A DNA stretch of 64,000 bases from Haloterrigena salifodinae. Its GTDB lineage: Archaea; Halobacteriota; Halobacteria; Halobacteriales; Natrialbaceae. Shown one piece after another: positions 24,947-32,328 of this stretch. How positions within the stretch are numbered: the stretch's first letter is position 1; each line of letters begins with the position of its first letter. Location: positions 1,455,855 to 1,519,854 of the forward strand of contig NZ_RQWN01000001.1 of NCBI RefSeq assembly GCF_003977755.1. The letters are read 5' to 3'. The position numbers and the translations under genes were made by a program. The notes beneath the pieces were generated by a model. It saw only the letters and a program-made list of their open reading frames with translations. It ran no database searches and had not been told where the DNA came from.

Positions 24947-26962
24947 TTACGTCGACCCCGACCGATCATCGCGAACGTCGACGCCGCTGATCTCGAAGCG
25001 CGCGCCGCCGTCATCGCCGTTTCGCGCGGTCACGGCCCAACCGTGGGCCTCGGCGATCCCCTCGACGATCGCCAGCCCGAACCCGGTGCCGTCCTCGGCG
25101 GTAGTGTAGCCGAACTCGAACACGTCGTCGGGCTCCGAGTCGAACCCCGGCCCGTCGTCGGTGACGTAGAACCCCCGTACCGACCGATCGTCATCGACGG
25201 CGGTCTCGAGGGGACCGACGGTAACGGTGACGCCGGATCGCTCCTGCTGGGCCCTCGAGTCGGCGTCCGTGGAACCGTGTTCCACGCTGTCCTCGGGAGC
25301 ATCAGCGACCGAGGGCTCGGAAGACGCGGAGCGTCTTCCGGTGTCCTCCTGAGCCTGTGAAGGAGAGCTTGTCGAGCCATGCTCGACACTGTTCCGAAAC
25401 AGGTTCTCGAGCAGCGCTTGCAGGCGGCCCTCGTCGGCGACGATCGTGGTCTCGACGGCGCACTCGAGGGTGGCGTTCGCGGTATCGACGGCGTTCCAAG
25501 CTCTGCGGACGCTGGTCGAGAGCGAGACCGGGGTCTGCTTCCCGATCGTTTGCCCGTGGCGTGCCAGCGACAGGAGCCGGTCGATCAGCTCGTCCATCCG
25601 CTGGAGCGACCAGCGGATTCGATCGATCGACTCCCCCGGCTGCGGACAGTCCTCGGCGTGGAGTTCGAGCGTGCCCCGCGCCACGTTCAGTGGGTTCCGC
25701 AGGTCGTGGCTAACGACGCTCGCGAACTCCTCCAAGCGGTCATTCTGGCGCTCGAGCTCCCGCTGATAGCGCCGTCGCCGGGTGATGTCGCGGATCGCGT
25801 GTATCGTTCCGACGAACGCCCCGTCCTCGAGCGGGAGGAGTTTGGTGTGGACGTCGTGGATCCGTTCCTCGTCGTCACTCGGCCGGAATCGAACCTGGTA
25901 CTTGGCCCGGGTGCGGTCGACCGACGAGGAGAGGAGCGTTCTGACCTCGTCGGTGTACTTGCCGATCACCCGCTCGTCGTAGTAGCCCCGTTCGATGAGC
26001 TCCGCAAACGGCGTCCCGATCAGGGCCTCGATCTCCTCGGTGAACGCGTCGGCGAACTCGTCGTTACACCAAGTGATCGTCGCGTCCGCGTCGAGGATGA
26101 ACAGCGCGATCGGCGCGAGTTCGACGATCCGCTCGTACTCGGCGAGTTCACGCTCCCGACGTTTTCGCGCGGTGATGTCTCGAATGACTGCCGTGGAGCC
26201 CGCAAAACGCCCCTCGTCGTCCGTGAGGGCGGTCACGTTCGCCTCGCCGATGCGCTGCGCGCCGTCCTCGACGCCGATGGTGAATTCGAACCGATCGGAC
26301 TCCCGGTCGCTCTCGTGGAGGTGATACACCGTCTTGGCGCCGCGCTCGAGCGCCTCCCTGGAGATGAACTCGGCGATGGGTTCGCCGACGACGCGGTCTC
26401 GATCGACGCCGAGCAGGTCGCAGAACGCGTCGTTGATGATCGTGCACCGTCCGTCCGCGTCCAGGACGTACATGGGGTCGTCGACCGTTTCGACGAGCGT
26501 CCGATACCGCTCGAGTTCGCGTTCGCTCTCGCGTCTGGCTCGCTCCGCGCGGCGTTTCTCGACGGCGTTCTCGATGCGGTTCGCGAGGACGACGTACTGA
26601 TCGGTCCCCGTCCCCTTCTGGAGATAGTCGGTGACGCCGGCCGAAATCGCCTCGTGCGCGATCGCTTCGGATCCCTTTCCGGTGAACAGGAGAAACGGCA
26701 TCTCCGGGTCGCGCTCGCGAACCGCCGCGAGGAACTCGAGGCCGTCCATTCCGGGCATCTCGTAGTCGCTGACGATACAATCGATAGCGGGGCGCTCCGG
26801 CTCGCTCTCGGTCCCGGTCCCGTCCAGTCGTGAGAGCCCGTCTCGTCCGGAGTTCGCCGTCGACACGACGAACTCCGATCGGGATCGCTCGAGTGTGGCG
26901 GCAGTTACCGAACGAAGGTCCGGATCGTCGTCGACACACAGGACGTGGATCCCGGATGCCAT
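24947..26962 (-). CDS. Hybrid sensor histidine kinase (REC-PAS-PAS-HisKA-HATPase)
   Basis: 671-residue cytoplasmic kinase. An N-terminal receiver domain (~1-120) has phosphoacceptor Asp66 in IVSDYEMPGMDG. Two PAS domains follow (~150-270, DDPMYVLDADGRCTI; ~275-400, APIALFILDADATITWCND). The HisKA box carries His419 in VVSHDLRNPLNVARG. The ATPase domain shows VTDDGPGFDSE and DGTGFGLAIVEGIAEAHGW. Its N box (NLFRNSVEHGST, near residue 524) is followed by an approximately 40-residue insertion ending in a second SVEHGST copy; the DNA of this part contains three perfect hairpins. The ATG at 26962 is chosen because the receiver domain starts there. No cognate regulator gene is adjacent. Confidence 0.92.
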   Translation of the reverse strand: MASGIHVLCVDDDPDLRSVTAATLERSRSEFVVSTANSGRDGLSRLDGTGTESEPERPAIDCIVSDYEMPGMDGLEFLAAVRERDPEMPFLLFTGKGSEAIAHEAISAGVTDYLQKGTGTDQYVVLANRIENAVEKRRAERARRESERELERYRTLVETVDDPMYVLDADGRCTIINDAFCDLLGVDRDRVVGEPIAEFISREALERGAKTVYHLHESDRESDRFEFTIGVEDGAQRIGEANVTALTDDEGRFAGSTAVIRDITARKRRERELAEYERIVELAPIALFILDADATITWCNDEFADAFTEEIEALIGTPFAELIERGYYDERVIGKYTDEVRTLLSSSVDRTRAKYQVRFRPSDDEERIHDVHTKLLPLEDGAFVGTIHAIRDITRRRRYQRELERQNDRLEEFASVVSHDLRNPLNVARGTLELHAEDCPQPGESIDRIRWSLQRMDELIDRLLSLARHGQTIGKQTPVSLSTSVRRAWNAVDTANATLECAVETTIVADEGRLQALLENLFRNSVEHGSTSSPSQAQEDTGRRSASSEPSVADAPEDSVEHGSTDADSRAQQERSGVTVTVGPLETAVDDDRSVRGFYVTDDGPGFDSEPDDVFEFGYTTAEDGTGFGLAIVEGIAEAHGWAVTARNGDDGGARFEISGVDVRDDRSGST
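25269..25388. repeat. Three-hairpin in-frame insertion in the kinase ATPase domain
   Basis: Three perfect inverted repeats with three-base loops occur within 120 bases: 25269-25285 (7-bp stem, loop CGT), 25318-25340 (10-bp stem, loop GGA) and 25370-25388 (8-bp stem, loop CAT). The first and third each encode SVEHGST, with all seven codons differing synonymously between the two. The segment interrupts the conserved spacing between the N box and the G1 box. Confidence 0.75.
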
Positions 26963-27182
26963 TGATACTCTATCGTTCGGTCCAATCGTATAATAGCATA
27001 CTGGGCAACGAGAGGCGATTCGAGACGCAGTTCGGTTTCGGGCCGACGGGGCCGCCATCCGGCGGTCGCGACCGTGTTGATCGCGTGACGCCGCCCGAGC
27101 GACGGCGGCCCACGGTGACGGGACCCACGCGAGATCCGCGTTTCGCACGGCTTTTGTGAGTCGGGCCAGTACGTTCCCTCGA

Positions 27183-28178
27183 ATGATCTCGAAGGGCTGT
27201 GAGCAGTGCGCGAAAGGCGGCAAGATGGTGCTGTTCGTCTACGGTTACTGCGACCAGCGCGACTGCTTCTACTGCCCGCTCGGCGAGAACCGCAAGAACG
27301 TCACCGACGTCTACGCCAACGAGCGACTCGTCGAGTCCGACGAGGACGTCATCACGGAGGCAAATCGGATGGACGCGCTGGGAACGTCGATTACCGGCGG
27401 CGAACCCCAAGAGGCCCTCGATCGGACCTGCCACTACCTCGAACTCCTGAAAGACGAGTTCGGCGAGGACCACCACACCCATCTCTATACGGGTATCACG
27501 GGCGGTCGCGAGAACATGCGGCGGCTCTCCGAGGCCGGCCTCGACGAGATTCGCTTCCATCCGCCGTACGAACAGTGGGGCGACCTTCACGGCACCGAGT
27601 GGGAAGAGATCCTCCACATCGCCCGCGAGGAGGGGCTGACCCCTGCGTTCGAGATTCCAGGCATCCGCGCCGAAGAGGAATTCCTCGAGTTTTTGGACGA
27701 GGGCGCAGCGGAGTTCTGTAACGTCAACGAGTTCGAGATGAGCGACGGGAACTACCGCCGGATGCAAGAGCAGGGATTCGAACTCAAAGAAGATCACATG
27801 AGCGCCGTCGAGGGCTCTCGCGAGGAGATCCTCGAGGTAATGGGCGATCACGAGAAGGTCTACTTCTGTACGTCCGTGTTCAAGGACGCGGCCCAGCACC
27901 GCCGCCGTCTCAAGCGCATGGCACGGAACATCCGCCGCGAGTTCGACGACATCACTGACGACGGTACGCTCGTCTACGGCAAGACCCGCGCCGACCCTGA
28001 GGAGTTCGAGGCTCTCGGCGTCCCCGAAGAGTTCTACACCGTCAAGACGAGCCACGTCGAGGTCGCCTGGTGGCTCTTAGAGGAGATGATCGAAGAGGGT
28101 GACCTCAAGGACGGTGAAATCGTCGAACAGTATCCGACCTACGACGGGCAGGTCGTCGAGCGGACGCCGTTAGCCTAA
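27183..28178 (+). CDS. Radical SAM protein related to pyruvate-formate lyase activases (COG2108-like)
   Basis: 331-residue enzyme predicted to bind a 4Fe-4S cluster and cleave S-adenosylmethionine; the substrate is unknown. The N-terminus MISKGCEQCAKGGKMVLF adds two cysteines (C6, C9). The cluster motif reads YGYCDQRDCFYCPLG, so cysteines 23, 28 and 31 are spaced CX4CX2C rather than the usual CX3CX2C. SITGGEPQEALD is the glycine-rich SAM-binding motif. The remainder is a TIM-barrel-like domain (HLYTGITGGRENMRRLSEA, then AFEIPGIRAEEEFLEFL). The ATG at 27183 fits the family start. The 3' end is partly repeated 254 bases downstream. Confidence 0.85.
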   Translation: MISKGCEQCAKGGKMVLFVYGYCDQRDCFYCPLGENRKNVTDVYANERLVESDEDVITEANRMDALGTSITGGEPQEALDRTCHYLELLKDEFGEDHHTHLYTGITGGRENMRRLSEAGLDEIRFHPPYEQWGDLHGTEWEEILHIAREEGLTPAFEIPGIRAEEEFLEFLDEGAAEFCNVNEFEMSDGNYRRMQEQGFELKEDHMSAVEGSREEILEVMGDHEKVYFCTSVFKDAAQHRRRLKRMARNIRREFDDITDDGTLVYGKTRADPEEFEALGVPEEFYTVKTSHVEVAWWLLEEMIEEGDLKDGEIVEQYPTYDGQVVERTPLA

Positions 28179-28181
28179 GTA
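28164..28181 (+). repeat. Direct repeat over the radical SAM stop codon, copy 1
   Basis: The last codons and the TAA of the radical SAM gene (encoding TPLA-stop) are repeated, with two mismatches, at 28418-28435 (GACGCCGTT-x-GC-x-TAAGTA). The intervening sequence carries hairpins and T-runs unlike coding DNA. Confidence 0.55.
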
Positions 28182-28210
28182 CCGCGAGCGAGCGGAGGAA
28201 CGAGGGCTCA

Positions 28211-28227
28211 GAAGAACTCCGTTCTTC
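28211..28227. repeat. Perfect hairpin with three-base loop
   Basis: GAAGAAC-TCC-GTTCTTC, followed by GTGTTTTTGG. It may act with the following T-run as a terminator for the radical SAM gene and belongs with the other three-base-loop hairpins of the window. Confidence 0.55.
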
Positions 28228-28417
28228 CGGTGTTTTTGGTCGAGATTTTTTGGAGGAGGGTGAACGGAGTGAATCCGACGAGAAAATTTTGGTATCTTCC
28301 CGAGTACGACGACGGACCAGCGAGAACGTCGCTCTCGCAAGGGGATTTTTCGAGGGGTGGTGAGTGAGCATCGCGAACGACCCCGACGAGAAAGTGGTCC
28401 GTGTAGATCTCGAGTAG

Positions 28418-28435
28418 ACGCCGTTGGCGTAAGTA
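28418..28435 (+). repeat. Direct repeat of the radical SAM gene end, copy 2
   Basis: This matches 28164-28181 at 16 of 18 positions, including the stop codon in the same relative position. It looks like a duplicated end left by insertion of the ~250 bases in between. Confidence 0.5.
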
Positions 28436-28635
28436 GTCGGTCCCCCTTAACCGCCAGAAATTTCGTCGAACACCGCGCTCGTGTCGGTTGGTGAGTACAT
28501 AAAGACTGTTCCGCTGCGCTCAAACTTTCGAAAGTGGCCGATACGATTACGTAGGACCCGTATTACCGCCGATTCAGAGAACGCTACTTATCGGGGCTGT
28601 AATAATGGGTCGTCCCACGGTACGACCGGTCACTG

Positions 28636-29385
28636 ATGCAATTCCGAACGCTCGCTGTCGTCGCGGTTGCACTGCTCGTAGCCCTGTCGGGGTGTGCCGC
28701 CCTCGATGGGGTAACGACCGACGAATCGCCGAACGACACGGACGCCGATAATGGGACGGACATCGCGTCCGAAAACGGTAACGCCCAAGAGGGCAACCAA
28801 AATACCCAGGATGGCAACCAAAACACCCAAGATGGCAACCAAACTGGGACGGACGTAACGGATCCCGCCGACGAAGACAATACGGCAACTGCGGAGTGGC
28901 GGCCGCCGGAAGAACCGAACCGGCCGCTGGAGAACAAGCGCGAGGACCGGATCGAAGACGTCTCAGTCGTCGATACGGAGTCCGCCGAGGACGGCGACGG
29001 CTACTCGAACTTCAACCTCGAGGTTGTCGCCAACACGAGCATGGAGAACGTCGACCCGCCGGAACACGGGGACGTGATCGGCGAGCCGTACTTCTTCGTC
29101 AAGATCAACGAAGGACCGGACAACCAAAAGATCGTCGAGCGGACGGGTGAGGTCCGGATGGAGGAGGACGGCACGTTCCACATCGACGTCCGACCGGCCG
29201 GAATCGAAGAGTTCGGCGAAGGATCGCTGACCGTTGAAGTCTTCCTGATGGACGAGGACAAGGATTGGGACGACATCTACGACGCCGTGTCGACTGAGGT
29301 CGAGTTCGACCCGGGGACGGACGATGACAATGATAGCGACTCGGGGAGCGACAACGAGACCGAGAACGAATCGGAGTCGAGCTAA
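28636..29385 (+). CDS. Secreted lipoprotein of unknown function
   Basis: 249-residue predicted lipoprotein. The signal LAVVAVALLVALSGCAALDG has a lipobox (LSGC); there is no twin arginine, so Sec export is likely. Residues ~30-85 are an Asn/Asp/Thr/Gln-rich linker containing near-perfect 21-bp repeats encoding QDGNQNT, probably a stalk. Residues ~90-220 form the only ordered part, with VVDTESAEDGDGYSNFNLEV and VIGEPYFFVKINEGPDNQ, which suggests a beta-sandwich. The last ~30 residues are again acidic and low-complexity (DDDNDSDSGSDNETE). I recognise no family. G+C is lower than in the flanking housekeeping genes, and the gene opens the surface-protein region. Confidence 0.75.
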   Translation: MQFRTLAVVAVALLVALSGCAALDGVTTDESPNDTDADNGTDIASENGNAQEGNQNTQDGNQNTQDGNQTGTDVTDPADEDNTATAEWRPPEEPNRPLENKREDRIEDVSVVDTESAEDGDGYSNFNLEVVANTSMENVDPPEHGDVIGEPYFFVKINEGPDNQKIVERTGEVRMEEDGTFHIDVRPAGIEEFGEGSLTVEVFLMDEDKDWDDIYDAVSTEVEFDPGTDDDNDSDSGSDNETENESESS

Positions 29386-29424
29386 GTCAACTCAAACCGA
29401 CTCATCCGACGCTTTGACAGAACG

Positions 29425-30708
29425 TTAATCAATCTCGGTCGGATCGATGTCCGGGAGGGTGATGAGGTTCTCGCGGCCGATTCGAAGCTTCCGAATCCGG
29501 TCGTCGTCGTCCATCTCCGAAAGGAGTTGCGAAACCTTTGCGTCGGACCAGCCAGTCTCCTTGACGATCGTCGCCTGTTTCATCCGGCCGCCGTTTTGCT
29601 CGAGCAGTCGTCGGACCCGTTCGTCGTCGCTCAGCAGTTCCTCGTCGACCGCGTCGTCCGAATTCCTGTCGGGACTGGCGTCGACCGCCTCCCTCTCGTC
29701 GAACTCGTGTTCGATACCCGACTGACCAGCCGCCGGTGCGACGGCAGTCGTTCCCGACCCGTCGGTCGATCGGGGCCGGGCGGAGCCGGCCGGGAACTCG
29801 TCGGCAGACGACGCGACGTCGAACGGCCATTCCGACCGCTGGTAACGACTGATAAGCAGCGCTGTTCCCACGATAACCAGAACGAAGCCGCCGAACGCAG
29901 CGGCGATGCCCTCCGCCGTGAAGATCGACTCACGGAGGGATTTGGACTCGGACGGCGTCCCGCCGGATCCACCCGGTGAATCGGTACGGAAGAACTCCAT
30001 CTCGAAGTCCCCCTCGGTGAAGCTCTTCGGCCCCTCGTAAACGACGGTCCCGTTCTCGATCCCTGTCGGTGCGGCGTCGAAGCCGTAGTTCGGCGGTGAC
30101 TCGACTACCAATCGCTGCCCGTCCTTGAGCGATTGGAGCCAGACGCCGTTGTCGGTCACGAACGCGTCGCCAAAGCGGATTTGCTGGCCGTCGACGACGG
30201 CGAAGTTCGTCCACGTAAACGAGTAGGAGATGATCCCCAATTTCTGACCGTTGCGGGATTCGATCCGCGGGTCGTTCCAGCTTTCGTTCTCGAAGGACAT
30301 CTCGCGGCCGGTCGAGCGCTCGGCGAGGATGCGCGCCTGCTCGTACTTATTTGCGTCGTAGCCGACGCCGCTGTTTGAAACGGACTCAGCGTACTGCTCG
30401 AACTGGTCGGTTTCGTTTTCCGAGAGTCGGAAGCGACTCTCGAGTGTCCAGCGAACGTCGCCGTTTTCGGTCACGTTGAGACGGATCACCTGTCTGGTGT
30501 CGGCTCGATCCGGTTCATATTCCTGATCGGCGTCTTGAACCGACGACTCGAGGGTGGTAGCAGCGAGCCGCGATTGGGAAGTAGAAAGCGCGGCGGACTC
30601 GTCCGCGGTCGACGTCGCGGCCGTCGCGGGAGCGATGGCGACCGTACCGACGGTGAGCGCGGCGAGGAGGACGGATAGGGTGAGGGCAACAGCGGTTGAT
30701 AACCGCAT
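29425..30708 (-). CDS. Membrane-anchored HTH regulator (DUF7345/DUF7343-type)
   Basis: 427-residue protein. It has a signal or first membrane segment (residues ~5-30), an extracytoplasmic domain (~75-260, with VIRLNVTENGDVRWTLESRF and LGIISYSFTWTNFAVVDGQQ), a membrane segment (~270-292, IAAAFGGFVLVIVGTALLI), a linker, and a cytoplasmic winged-helix domain (~365-415: DDERVRRLLEQNGGRMKQAT, then ETGWSDAKVSQLLSEMDDD). This architecture is common in haloarchaea and suggests a one-component sensor that reads an external signal and binds DNA from the membrane; this is inference. It is divergent from the secreted protein gene at 30868. The ATG at 30708 gives a better signal peptide than the one at 30750. 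Confidence 0.82.
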   Translation of the reverse strand: MRLSTAVALTLSVLLAALTVGTVAIAPATAATSTADESAALSTSQSRLAATTLESSVQDADQEYEPDRADTRQVIRLNVTENGDVRWTLESRFRLSENETDQFEQYAESVSNSGVGYDANKYEQARILAERSTGREMSFENESWNDPRIESRNGQKLGIISYSFTWTNFAVVDGQQIRFGDAFVTDNGVWLQSLKDGQRLVVESPPNYGFDAAPTGIENGTVVYEGPKSFTEGDFEMEFFRTDSPGGSGGTPSESKSLRESIFTAEGIAAAFGGFVLVIVGTALLISRYQRSEWPFDVASSADEFPAGSARPRSTDGSGTTAVAPAAGQSGIEHEFDEREAVDASPDRNSDDAVDEELLSDDERVRRLLEQNGGRMKQATIVKETGWSDAKVSQLLSEMDDDDRIRKLRIGRENLITLPDIDPTEID

Positions 30709-30867
30709 ACGTACCAACTGGTTGATCGCAGGGGAAAAAACCCTTTCCATCCAAACAATGCGATATTACCACCCCGAGCGGATGCTCTCGAGCGATTGTA
30801 AGGGTCTATTAATGGCCCCTTCGATCGGGCGACTCCTTTTTGTACGTCGGGGAAAAAGACAGTATCG

Positions 30868-32148
30868 ATGAGACACCCGGTTCCGATCATTCTCGCCGCG
30901 CTTCTCGCTCTCTCGTTGCCGGTTTCGGCAGTTGGAACCGCTGGGACCGCAGGATCAACGGGATCGGCGACCGTTGCTAATGAGAGCGATGACGAGGAAC
31001 AGACATTCCAATTCCAAAATCCGTCTGTTTCGGTCGAAGGTGACCACGCTCAACTCGAAGGAACGCCGAACAGGCTCGTCCTTCGGGGAGATGGGAAGAC
31101 GGCGTATGCCACTCCGACACTGGATTTCGCCCTCGCAGTTTCGAGCCACGACGAATCGATCCACACCGATTGCCGGACGTACGCGTTTGAAAACTCCCTG
31201 GGAGAGATCGAAGACGACGAGAACCGCACCGAAGCCGTCGTTTCGGAGCTCGAACGTATCGAGGAGCGCGTCGAGAAACTCCGTGAGCGCGAACAAGCGA
31301 TCGTCGCGGCCAACGCCGCTGGCGATGTCAGTGAGGACGAAGTACTCCGAACGCTCGCGCGCAACTCCTACGAAGCGCAGGTTCTGCAGCAGGCGTTGAA
31401 CGATCTCGATGACCAGTCGGCTGGAATCATCGATATCTCGGACTCAGTCGACGCGCTCACCGCCGAACTCGAAGTCTATCGCGGTCCGATTCGCACGGAT
31501 ATCGAGCGTTCGATTCGCGGCGTCGACGAATCGGATGATGCCCCGGAATCGAATCCGACGATCCTACTCGAGTCCGCACCGGATGGCCTCACCCTCTCGA
31601 TGCTCGACGGGGACACGTACGTTCGCGAGACAACTCGGTACGACAATCGCGCGCGTGATCGGTCCGACCAGATCAGGACGATGGACAATGCGCGCACGAC
31701 CGCACAAGAACTCTACCCGTGGGCATTTGAAACGACGTCCGGGACGTACACGATCAAGCACGAGGCTACGAATCTGTATCAGGTTCAGGCGCTGTCGCAC
31801 GATCAAGGTCAGCTCACGGTTTATCTTGACGGCGGATCAAACGCTGTCTACCACGAGCGCCAGACGCTCGATAGAGATTCCATTCCGATCGAAACCACCG
31901 ACTCGATGTCCAGCGACAATGTGACCGCGACGCTCGAGCGCACGCCGGACACTGCACCGGCGAGGATTACCGTCACGGAGTCAGAAAGCGAGACACCCGT
32001 CGACGCAACGGTCTCCGTCGACGGAACAGTCGTCGGCGAGACGGGTGAGGACAGTAAAGTATGGTTTGTGCCGCCGACCGACGGGTTCGAACTCACGGTC
32101 CGGGCGGAATCAACGTCGCTAAACGCGGTCGAATTTCCGAGACGGTAA
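30868..32148 (+). CDS. Secreted protein of unknown function (DUF7096-like), partner of the divergent regulator
   Basis: 426-residue predicted exported protein. A Sec-type signal (IPVILAALLALSLPVSAVG-like stretch near residues 5-25) is followed by a Gln/Phe-rich strand, a helical coiled-coil region (~125-200, VSELERIEERVEKLREREQ) and beta-rich C-terminal domains (~310-426, LYQVQALSHDQGQLTVYLDG). The arrangement recalls haloarchaeal DUF7096-type proteins, which I associate with membrane HTH regulators; the assignment is from memory of the architecture. No membrane anchor is visible at the C-terminus, so it may be released or bound to the regulator's external domain. Its codon use is less GC-rich than usual. 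Confidence 0.65.
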   Translation: MRHPVPIILAALLALSLPVSAVGTAGTAGSTGSATVANESDDEEQTFQFQNPSVSVEGDHAQLEGTPNRLVLRGDGKTAYATPTLDFALAVSSHDESIHTDCRTYAFENSLGEIEDDENRTEAVVSELERIEERVEKLREREQAIVAANAAGDVSEDEVLRTLARNSYEAQVLQQALNDLDDQSAGIIDISDSVDALTAELEVYRGPIRTDIERSIRGVDESDDAPESNPTILLESAPDGLTLSMLDGDTYVRETTRYDNRARDRSDQIRTMDNARTTAQELYPWAFETTSGTYTIKHEATNLYQVQALSHDQGQLTVYLDGGSNAVYHERQTLDRDSIPIETTDSMSSDNVTATLERTPDTAPARITVTESESETPVDATVSVDGTVVGETGEDSKVWFVPPTDGFELTVRAESTSLNAVEFPRR

Positions 32149-32297
32149 TACTGAAGACCGTCTTCCTTCACCACTTTTGCGAAGTTTTTGAGTTTTTCTA
32201 GCTGATTCGATACCGGTTCCCTGTGACTAGACCGGAAGCATCGCTACTATCGTTCGGCGCCCTATCGCGATCCTCGCGAGTTCCGGTAGCCAGATTG

Positions 32298-32303
32298 CTT
32301 ATA
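32298..32303 (+). promoter_or_regulatory. TATA box of the subtilase gene
   Basis: CTTATA lies 26-31 bases before the ATG at 32329, indicating a leaderless transcript. Confidence 0.5.
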
Positions 32304-32328
32304 CCACATGACTCTCTGGTTGTGACTA

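Larger units (their letters stand above)
28179..28635. other. Intergenic stretch with hairpins, T-runs and a gene-end duplicate
   Basis: No gene is seen. It contains GCGAGCGAGCGG at about 28184-28195, a perfect hairpin at 28211-28227 (7-bp stem, loop TCC), T-runs at about 28232-28236 and 28246-28251 that could terminate radical SAM transcription, and a second imperfect copy of the radical SAM gene end at 28418-28435. The composition resembles the hairpin-rich spacer before the PAN gene. Confidence 0.5.
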
